This document shows positions 1 to 6,384 of a DNA stretch of 6,384 nt, in pieces; positions within the stretch are counted from its first letter, which is position 1, and each line of letters opens with the position of its first letter. Below the pieces are notes generated by a model. The model was given only the letters and a program-made list of their open reading frames with translations, made no database searches and had not been told where the DNA came from. Made by a program: the position numbers and the translations under genes. The stretch comes from JBDSLU01 sp039916225 (GTDB lineage Bacteria; Acidobacteriota; Vicinamibacteria; Vicinamibacterales; Vicinamibacteraceae): the NCBI GenBank assembly GCA_039916225.1, contig JBDSLU010000368.1:1-6384 (forward strand), read 5' to 3'.

Positions 1-968
1 CGTAACAGGAAGAGATCGTCGCCAGAGGCCTGCTCGCCGAGCAGGGCGACGGTGGCCATCGGCGGCGGGTCGAGGACCAGGAACCGCGTGTCGTCAGCCG
101 GAATGCCCTCGGTGTCGGTGACGGCGATGCGCGCCACGCCGGTCGAGGGCAGGCGCGCCGGCAGCCGCACCGACGCGGTGCGGCCGGGCTCGATCGCGAC
201 CGTGGCGTCGGCGACGGAGCGGTCGTTCACCGTCAGGCCGACCTGCGCCCGCCTCGCCCGGATGCCGTAGTTGGTGATCTCCGCCACCAGGGCGTCCGCC
301 TCACGGCGCGCCGGGCCGACGGCCAGGTTCTCGACCGGTCCGCCGACGTCGACGACGTCCAGTGTCAGCCCTTCGGCGATGGCGCCGGCCGGATGCTCGA
401 TCTCGAGATCGCTGATCAGGATCAGCTTGCCGCGCGCGGCGCCGGCGAGTCGCGTCGCCGCGCTCCACAACGGCGTGACCGCGGTGCTGCCGCTGCCTGC
501 GGTGAGCGTCGCGACGGCAGCCCGTGCCGCGCCGCGGTCCAGGCTCGGCTCGGCGAGCACCGTCGCGCGATCGTCGACACGGACCAGCGCCAGGCGATCC
601 CCGGCCGGTGCGGCGCCGATGGCGCGCAGCGCCGCGTCCCTGGCCTTCGCCATGCGGCCAGGTGCGCCCATGCTGAACGACGCGTCCACGGCGACGATGG
701 TGATACCGCCGAGGGCGTCCTCGCCGCGGACGTAGGGCCGGGCGAAGGCGGCGGCCAGCAGCGCGAGCGCCGCGACACGCAGGGCGAGCAGGAGCAGGTC
801 ACGCAGCTGCCGCGGCCGGCGCGCCTCGACCGGCGCCCGGCGCAGGAAGCGCATCGCGGCGAAGGCATGCGCCCGAGCGGTGTCCTGCTTGCGCAGGTGC
901 AGCACGATCGGCAAGGCGACAGCCAGCGCCCCGAGCAGGAACAACGGCGAGAGAAAGGCCAGCCCCAT
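1..968 (-). CDS. BatA-like membrane-anchored VWA protein (3' end beyond the window)
   Basis: An open frame from ATG at 968 to the left edge gives 322 residues with no stop, so the C-terminus is missing. Residues 1-78 match the aerotolerance-regulator N-terminal (BatA) type: a hydrophobic helix at about 6-24, a basic stretch (HLRKQ and further Arg), and a second helix at about 57-75 ending in FARP. A VWA domain follows at about 88-210 with an intact MIDAS: DASFSMG (D95, S97, S99), a Thr near 162-165, and ISDLE (D187). Residues about 212-300 look like a beta-sandwich (CARDB-like) domain, and a new domain begins near 304 (ATVALLG). Family members are often about twice this length. The protein probably sits in the inner membrane with its VWA domain exposed. 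It starts 12 bases after the DUF58 stop with no strong Shine-Dalgarno, so translation coupled to DUF58 is likely. Family assignment is firm; the physiological role is not. Confidence 0.9.
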   Translation of the reverse strand, partial: MGLAFLSPLFLLGALAVALPIVLHLRKQDTARAHAFAAMRFLRRAPVEARRPRQLRDLLLLALRVAALALLAAAFARPYVRGEDALGGITIVAVDASFSMGAPGRMAKARDAALRAIGAAPAGDRLALVRVDDRATVLAEPSLDRGAARAAVATLTAGSGSTAVTPLWSAATRLAGAARGKLILISDLEIEHPAGAIAEGLTLDVVDVGGPVENLAVGPARREADALVAEITNYGIRARRAQVGLTVNDRSVADATVAIEPGRTASVRLPARLPSTGVARIAVTDTEGIPADDTRFLVLDPPPMATVALLGEQASGDDLFLL

Positions 969-980
969 GTCGTCCGGTTC

Positions 981-1886
981 TCAGCGACGGGCGCGGGCCC
1001 GCAGGTAGCCGAGCAGCGAAGCGTCGAGCGGCGTCGCCGTCGACACCACCTGGTAATCCATGCCCGCGCCATTCAGCGCGCGCGCGTAGGCGCCGGTGTG
1101 CTTCTCGAGCTCGGCGAGGTAGTGCTCGCGCACCGCCGCCGGCACCGCCAGCACCTGATCGCTCGACTCGAGATCCTTGAACAGCAGCGGGCCCTCGAAC
1201 GGGAACGTCAGCTCCTCCTCGTCGAGGATGTGGAACACCACCACTTCCATCCCGCGCGCCCCGAGCAGCATCAGCCCGTTCACGACGTCTTCCGGATCGT
1301 CGAGCAGGTCGGAGATCAGGACGACGAGGCCGCGACGTTCGAGGCTCTCGGCCAGTTCCCGCAGCGGCTTGGCGACGTCGCTGCCGGCGCTCGGTTTGGC
1401 CCGCTCGAGGGCCAGGAGAATCTGGTGCAGGTGACCGGTCCGCACTTTGGCTGGCAGGCGCAGGCCGACATGCTCGTCGAAGGTGATGAGGCCGACGGCG
1501 TCACGCTGCCCCGACACCAGCCAGGCGATTGCCGCGGCCAGCGTCGCGCCGTAGGCCAGCTTGGTCATCGCGCCGCTGCCGTAACCCATCGAGGCGCTCG
1601 TATCGAGCAGCACGTGACAGGCGAGGTTGGTGTCGGCGTCCCATTTCTTGACGTAGTAGCGGTCGCTGCGGGCGTAGACCTTCCAGTCGATCCACGACGT
1701 GTCGTCACCGGTCACATAGGGCCGGTACTCGGCAAACTCGGTGCTGAAGCCGTGATACGGGCTGCGATGCAGGCCGAGCGTCAGCCCCTCGACGATCGTC
1801 TTCGCCTTCAGCTCCATCGTGCCGAGGCGAGCCACGACCGCCGGGTCGAGGAGGTGCGCCGAACGGGCCAGCGCCGTATCCGCCAT
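981..1886 (-). CDS. DUF58 (VWA-like) protein of a MoxR-Bat operon
   Basis: A soluble DUF58 protein of about 301 residues, the usual cytoplasmic partner of MoxR ATPases. The DUF58 signature is clear: GLHRSPYHGFSTEFAEYRPY, then GDDTSWIDWKVYARSDRYYVKKW. A VWA-like core follows with the MIDAS motif LDTSASMG (D95, S97, S99 from this start) and a second acidic site, LISDLLDD. No membrane segment is visible. An in-frame ATG at 1934 would add 16 residues rich in Pro, Ala and Arg. I prefer 1886 because family members typically begin shortly before the SAHLLDP region and because this ATG lies one base after the stop of a small upstream ORF. Neither ATG has a good Shine-Dalgarno of its own. An in-frame stop at 1971-1973 rules out starts further upstream. 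It lies between MoxR and BatA and should act with both. The specific client is unknown. Confidence 0.93.
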   Translation of the reverse strand: MADTALARSAHLLDPAVVARLGTMELKAKTIVEGLTLGLHRSPYHGFSTEFAEYRPYVTGDDTSWIDWKVYARSDRYYVKKWDADTNLACHVLLDTSASMGYGSGAMTKLAYGATLAAAIAWLVSGQRDAVGLITFDEHVGLRLPAKVRTGHLHQILLALERAKPSAGSDVAKPLRELAESLERRGLVVLISDLLDDPEDVVNGLMLLGARGMEVVVFHILDEEELTFPFEGPLLFKDLESSDQVLAVPAAVREHYLAELEKHTGAYARALNGAGMDYQVVSTATPLDASLLGYLRARARR

Positions 1887-1887
1887 G

Positions 1888-1974
1888 TCAGCGGTCCGCG
1901 GCGGACGTGGCGCGGCATTCGCCGGGCGAGGCATCCCGCCGCTCTGCGTTGCTCGTCGGTCGAATACTTCTCAT
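1888..1974 (-). CDS. Possible 28-codon leader ORF upstream of DUF58
   Basis: The ATG at 1974 is preceded by GAGGAG with 7 bases of spacing, the best ribosome binding site I found in the window. The ORF encodes 28 residues (begins MRSIRPTSNA, ends TSAADR) and stops at TGA 1890-1888, one base before the preferred DUF58 ATG. The peptide has no recognisable domain or hydrophobic segment. It could be a leader whose translation delivers ribosomes to DUF58 by termination-reinitiation. It could also mark a frameshift or sequencing indel that separates the true N-terminus of DUF58 from its body, or be a chance ORF. Only the Shine-Dalgarno and the stop/start spacing support it. Confidence 0.3.
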   Translation of the reverse strand: MRSIRPTSNAERRDASPGECRATSAADR

Positions 1975-1981
1975 ATTCTCT

Positions 1982-1987
1982 CTCCTC
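1982..1987 (-). promoter_or_regulatory. Strong Shine-Dalgarno (GAGGAG) in the MoxR-DUF58 gap
   Basis: On the minus strand GAGGAG is followed by AGAGAAT and then ATG at 1974. It cannot serve DUF58 directly, because the DUF58 frame has a stop at 1971-1973. It fits the 28-codon ORF that ends just before DUF58. Confidence 0.5.
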
Positions 1988-1998
1988 GCGCCTTGATC

Positions 1999-2017
1999 GA
2001 CGGGCGCCTCACCCGTC
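1999..2017 (-). repeat. Short GC-rich hairpin in the MoxR-DUF58 gap
   Basis: On the transcribed strand, GACGGG and CCCGTC form a perfect 6-bp stem around a 7-base loop (TGAGGCG). It starts about 33 bases after the MoxR stop and ends about 11 bases before the strong Shine-Dalgarno. No U-run follows, so it is not a standard intrinsic terminator. It might act as a 3' stabiliser for the upstream message, or be chance in GC-rich DNA. Confidence 0.25.
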
Positions 2018-2050
2018 TCGGTGCGGCCCGCCACGTCCACCACGAACCGC

Positions 2051-3055
<1,005 letters not shown>

Positions 3056-3101
3056 GGGGTGAACGTCGCTCCAGGCCTCGCGCCCTCGCGCGCGGCGGCC
3101 C

Positions 3102-3953
3102 TCAGTGGGTCAGGGAATAGACGATCTCGTTGATCATCATCCGGTAGGCGTCGGCGGTGTGCGGAGCGTAGCCGGGATATTCCACGGCGTTCGACCACTC
3201 CATGCCGTCACCCATGTCGGTGTTCCAGTTGATCAGGACCATGGCGCGGCCGCGGTCGTCCTCGATCGCGCGCAGGTGCGAGGTGAAGCCGCCCTTCTCC
3301 CAGGTCCGGCCCTGGAAGAACGAGCCGAGCCCCGGCACCTGCGGATAGCCGTCCAGGTCGTAGAAGCAGTGGAACACGGGGTGATCGAGCGGCAGATCGA
3401 CGATCGCCCGCTCCGGGAAGACGCGGCCGAACTCGCGGACCACGTTGTCCCACTCGATCGGCCCGTGGAAGTCGTCGAGGACGGCGGTGCCGCCGCGCAG
3501 CAGGAACTCGCGGATGATCGGCACCTCCTTCTCGGTGAAGCGCAGCGTGCCCGGCTCGACGAAGTAGATCCACGGGTTGTCCCACAACTGCGGGCTTTCG
3601 ATCGCCAGGTGCACCGGATCCTCGACGTCGATCGCGGTCACCGTCCGAACGCGCCGCGACAGGTTCTCTTCCGCCGCCGGCCCGTCGATGGCCCACGGGT
3701 CGCTCCAGTAGCGGGCCCGGAAGCTGTCGGTGTTGTGCGAGCTGTACTGCACCCGGGCGAAGCGCCACCGCAGGCCCAGGGTCCGCTCGGCCCCCGGCTC
3801 GAGTCCCGAGCGGTCGATGGTGCCGTTGCTCGACGGGAAACCGGGCGTCTGCGCGACGGCCGTCGGGACGACCCGCGACGGCCACACGGTGACCGCCACG
3901 GCGGCCAGGGCCGCCGTTCCGAGCATCGTCCAGATGGTCCGTTTCGGCTTCAT
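3102..3953 (-). CDS. Secreted or periplasmic DUF4159 protein
   Basis: 283 residues, complete. The N-terminus is a signal peptide: basic MKPKR, a hydrophobic core at about 8-24, and a candidate cleavage site after AVA near residue 34, so export to the periplasm is expected. The rest (about 55-281) matches DUF4159: FARVQYSSH (65-73), WAIDGPAAEENLSRRV (87-102), an IYFVEPG strand, RGGTAVLDDFHG (153-164), RVFPER and LPLDHPVFHCFY (187-198), and a C-terminal segment containing NWNTD. DUF4159 is considered related to the class I glutamine-amidotransferase-like fold, but I see no basis for a catalytic claim. It also occurs fused or adjacent to BatA-type proteins in MoxR operons. Its ATG overlaps the upstream peptidase stop as ATGA (3950-3953), which implies translational coupling. 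Biochemical function is unknown. Confidence 0.92.
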   Translation of the reverse strand: MKPKRTIWTMLGTAALAAVAVTVWPSRVVPTAVAQTPGFPSSNGTIDRSGLEPGAERTLGLRWRFARVQYSSHNTDSFRARYWSDPWAIDGPAAEENLSRRVRTVTAIDVEDPVHLAIESPQLWDNPWIYFVEPGTLRFTEKEVPIIREFLLRGGTAVLDDFHGPIEWDNVVREFGRVFPERAIVDLPLDHPVFHCFYDLDGYPQVPGLGSFFQGRTWEKGGFTSHLRAIEDDRGRAMVLINWNTDMGDGMEWSNAVEYPGYAPHTADAYRMMINEIVYSLTH

Positions 3954-6384
3954 CGTCCGTCCACGATCTGTAGCAACAGTTCCTGCGCCCGTTCGAAACG
4001 CGGCGCCTGCTCGAGCGCCAGGATGGCGTGCTTGCGCGCGTCGTCCGGCCGCCCTGCCCGAAGATACGCCTCGGCCAGGTCGGTGTGTTGCGTCACGATG
4101 TCGGCCGGCTTCAGCGCCAGCCCGCGCTCGAGCGCCGCGATGGCCGCCGGGATGTCTCCCGCCGCCAGCGCCGCCCGGCCCACTTCGGCGTGCGCCGCGC
4201 CGTCGAACGGGTCCAGCGTCAGCACGCGTTCGGCGCCTACTCGCGCCCGCGCCAGCTGGTTGGCCTGACGGCCCAGCGTCATCAGCTTGCGCGCTGACTC
4301 GATCGCCGTGTGCGAGGCCTTGACGACCGCGTCGAGCTGGCCGAGCGCAGTGTCGACGTCGCCCCGCTCCTGGGTCAGCCCGGCGAGCAGCGCCAGGGCG
4401 CTCTCGTCGCCCATGGTCTGCGGCACCAGCGGCACCGCCCGCTCCAGCACCTTGCGGGCCTGATCCTTGCCGCCGCGGGCGATCAGGGCGCGGCCGACGG
4501 CGACCTGCATGTCGTACTGCCCGGCGTGGGCGTCGGCGATCCCCACCAGCGTGGCGATCGCCTTGGGATCGTCCTCGCCGACTTCGGGCAGTTCGGCGTC
4601 GATGGGCGCCAGTGCCGCCTTCGCTCCCTTGAAACGGGTATCGAGGAAAGCGTCGAAGGACGTCTGGAGATTGGCCAGGTCGACGCCGAAGGCGCCCTGG
4701 ATGGCGGCGTCCTGGGCTTCGCCGCGGCCATAGCCGGCCAGCAGCTTCTGCAGCCCGGGGTCGCCGAACCGCTCCACCAGGTGTTCCACGAGCAGCGACG
4801 ACTGGTGATACGCCAGGCCGATCGTCCGTCCGTCAGTGAAGGCGGCGTTCAGTGAGGCCAACGGGATCGTCTTGTCCGACGCGTAGGCGCGCAGGAAGTC
4901 GATCTCTCCTTCGCGGCCCCAGCTGGCATCGGCGCGGCGCTCTTCGAACACCGAGGCGCCCTCGGTCAACCAGCGCGGCACGCGCTGGTTCGACAGCTGC
5001 AGCGTTACGACGTGGGCCAGCTCGTGCCACAGCGTCGCCGCCCAGTTGAACGTGCCGGGCGGGCGGCGGGCGCGCGGCGAGTCGAGGGTCACGACCCGCC
5101 CGAAGCACGCCCCCAGGGCGCCGACCATGCCGGGGAGGCCGAGCGTCCGCACGGCGAAGTCGTCGTGCGTGGGGAACATCTCGATCAGCACCGGCCCCTT
5201 GACCGTGACGTTGTAGCGACGCCCGAGGTCGGCCAGCGCCTTGCGCGCCAGCTGTTCGACCGGCTCGCGCATCAGGGCGACTTCCTCGGGGTGCAGCTTG
5301 AGGATGAGGCCGTCCTCGGTGGTGATCGTCTCGAACCGCTCGAGCGTGTCGAGCATCGACAGCGAGTTGTAGGTGACGACGTCGAACGGATCCCCCCGGA
5401 ACGCGGTATCGAGCACGGCCCGGGCCGCCGTTTCATCGCCGGTCCGCAGCAAGTGCATGCCGAGCGCGGCCTGGGTCCGCGGATCGGTCGCGTCGACGGC
5501 CATCGCCTTGCGTCCCTGGGCCACGGCCTCCTCGAAGCGGTAGTGGCCGGCGAGCTGCGCCGCGACGATGCGGTGGACGGCGCCCGAGCCCGGCCGCAGC
5601 GTCAGCACGCGCTGCGCCAGCTGCTCGGCGTCGGCGGTGCGATCCTCGATGGCGGCAATCGCCGCCTGCAGTGACAGCGCCTCGACCTGATCGGGGTTGA
5701 TCGCCAGGACCTTGGCGATCTCCGCCCCGGCGTCGGCCAGGCGGCGCCCGTCGAGTGCCTGCTCGGCGAGCCACAAGTGGGCCGCCACGCTGGCCGGATC
5801 GATAGCCAGCGCCTTGTCGAGACTGGCGCGCGCCGCCCCCGGTTCGTCGTCGGCCATCGCCGCGGCGTAGCCGACCAGCGCCGGCACCCAGCGCGGGTCG
5901 GCCTGCAGCGCGGTCTCGAAGGTCTCCGCGGCTTCCTTGGCGTTGCGCTTGTCGAGGAACAGCTCGGCCCACGCCGTGGCGACGCGCGGATCGCCCTGCG
6001 CCTCGGCGGCCGCCTCCTGGAACGCCGCGCTGGCGCGCCGCGGCTGATCGAGGGCGCTGAGCGCGCGCCCTTCGCGGAACATCGAGGGCGGCGTCCGCTC
6101 GTCGGCGCGGTCGTCGACGATCGCCTGCCACAGCTTGAGCGCGGCGTCCCGGCGTCCCAGGTCGCGCAGCACATAACCGAGTTCGAGCGCCGCATCGCCG
6201 GTCGGCGCCTTGGCGACCTCGGCCTCGAGGCGCTCGCGCGCGCTCTGGAGCCGGCCGCGGGCGGCGTCGGCCTCCTGATCAGCGTCGGGGCGTTCGGCTG
6301 GGGGCTCGTCTACCTGTTCCGTCTCGTGCGGGCGCTCGGCGGCGACGAGACCGCCGCGGCGTCGGCGGTCGTGCTGGCCTGCGC
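3950..6384 (-). CDS. TPR protein with central gluzincin (peptidase MA-like) metallopeptidase domain, 5' partial
   Basis: The frame is open from the right edge to TGA at 3950-3952. The first possible start inside the window is GTG at 6172, giving 740 residues, but that codon lies inside a TPR helix (LELGYVLRDLGRRDAAL), so the real start is probably beyond the window. Numbering from that GTG, TPR repeats fill about 1-275, with typical AxxxAxxxLAIDP helix pairs. A zinc-peptidase domain follows at about 280-515, with LWHELAHVVT (HExxH, H383/E384/H387) and WLTEG (E404, third ligand). This spacing fits the gluzincin/peptidase MA-like family. AYHQSSLLVEHL (454-465) is another region typical of that family. 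A second TPR block covers about 535-740. The predicted role is a zinc-dependent peptidase whose TPR arms bind partners. Export is likely but unproven, because the N-terminus is missing. The gene is coupled to DUF4159 by ATGA. The first ~46 codons (6245-6382) have atypical codon use and may not belong to it. Confidence 0.88.
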   Translation of the reverse strand, partial: AGQHDRRRRGGLVAAERPHETEQVDEPPAERPDADQEADAARGRLQSARERLEAEVAKAPTGDAALELGYVLRDLGRRDAALKLWQAIVDDRADERTPPSMFREGRALSALDQPRRASAAFQEAAAEAQGDPRVATAWAELFLDKRNAKEAAETFETALQADPRWVPALVGYAAAMADDEPGAARASLDKALAIDPASVAAHLWLAEQALDGRRLADAGAEIAKVLAINPDQVEALSLQAAIAAIEDRTADAEQLAQRVLTLRPGSGAVHRIVAAQLAGHYRFEEAVAQGRKAMAVDATDPRTQAALGMHLLRTGDETAARAVLDTAFRGDPFDVVTYNSLSMLDTLERFETITTEDGLILKLHPEEVALMREPVEQLARKALADLGRRYNVTVKGPVLIEMFPTHDDFAVRTLGLPGMVGALGACFGRVVTLDSPRARRPPGTFNWAATLWHELAHVVTLQLSNQRVPRWLTEGASVFEERRADASWGREGEIDFLRAYASDKTIPLASLNAAFTDGRTIGLAYHQSSLLVEHLVERFGDPGLQKLLAGYGRGEAQDAAIQGAFGVDLANLQTSFDAFLDTRFKGAKAALAPIDAELPEVGEDDPKAIATLVGIADAHAGQYDMQVAVGRALIARGGKDQARKVLERAVPLVPQTMGDESALALLAGLTQERGDVDTALGQLDAVVKASHTAIESARKLMTLGRQANQLARARVGAERVLTLDPFDGAAHAEVGRAALAAGDIPAAIAALERGLALKPADIVTQHTDLAEAYLRAGRPDDARKHAILALEQAPRFERAQELLLQIVDGR
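6245..6384 (+). other. Possible plus-strand membrane-protein coding segment at the right edge
   Basis: In the plus frame starting at 6245, exactly codon-complementary to the peptidase frame, 46 codons read as a hydrophobic peptide with a likely transmembrane helix (GLLISVGAFGWGLVYLF), a basic loop (RLVRALGGDE) and the start of a second helix (TAAASAVVLACA). Only 1 of 46 plus-strand codons ends in A or T, against 9 of 46 on the minus strand here; confirmed genes nearby are about 94% G/C at third positions. The helix-loop-helix pattern resembles polytopic membrane proteins such as lipid-linked glycosyltransferases, but this is too short to name. It could be a chimeric contig end, a divergent gene, or a hydrophobic mirror image of an acidic linker. 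No start codon is evident. Confidence 0.25.

Noticed and set aside
1999..2017. Hairpin as an intrinsic terminator after MoxR
   Set aside because: The stem is only 6 bp and no U-run follows on the transcribed strand; the downstream genes are functionally linked to MoxR, so termination here is unlikely.
3105..4268. 387-codon plus-strand ORF over DUF4159 and the peptidase 3' end
   Set aside because: Runs antisense across the junction of two well-supported genes with no recognisable domain; a high-GC shadow.

Overview
The window is a GC-rich stretch (roughly two thirds G+C, with codon third positions almost all G or C). It carries one co-directional gene block on the minus strand. Read in the direction of transcription (right to left), the order is: a large TPR-metallopeptidase protein (5' end beyond the window), a secreted DUF4159 protein, a MoxR-type AAA+ ATPase, a DUF58 VWA-like protein, and a BatA-type membrane-anchored VWA protein that runs off the left edge. 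Both edges cut genes, so this looks like an internal piece of a longer operon, or a short metagenomic contig. The gene order and protein flavour suggest Acidobacteriota (Vicinamibacteria-like) or a similar high-GC soil or sediment lineage. That is inference; no rRNA or marker gene is present.

Layout. 3950-6384 (minus): TPR repeats, a gluzincin (peptidase MA-like) domain with HELAH and a downstream glutamate, then more TPRs. 3102-3953 (minus): signal peptide plus DUF4159, overlapping the peptidase stop by ATGA. 2051-3055 (minus): MoxR ATPase with intact Walker A, Walker B and sensor 1. 1887-2050: the longest gene-free gap (164 bases), holding a small hairpin and a strong Shine-Dalgarno that serves a 28-codon ORF rather than the next gene. 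981-1886 (minus): DUF58 protein. 1-968 (minus, partial): BatA-like protein.

How the genes may work together. MoxR-DUF58-BatA is the conserved core of Bat-type (Bacteroides aerotolerance-like) operons. In these, a MoxR AAA+ chaperone is thought to act with VWA proteins whose MIDAS sites bind metal and partner proteins. Here the core is preceded by an apparently exported DUF4159 protein and a TPR-flanked zinc peptidase, translationally coupled to each other. This suggests an envelope maturation or quality-control module, but no substrate can be read from the sequence.

Two places do not fit the simple picture. At the right edge (about 6245-6384) the plus strand has better codon statistics than the minus-strand peptidase frame and reads as a membrane protein. 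Upstream of DUF58, the best ribosome binding site points to a short ORF ending one base before the DUF58 ATG. I saw no tRNA, rRNA, CRISPR array, insertion sequence, convincing terminator or clear promoter.
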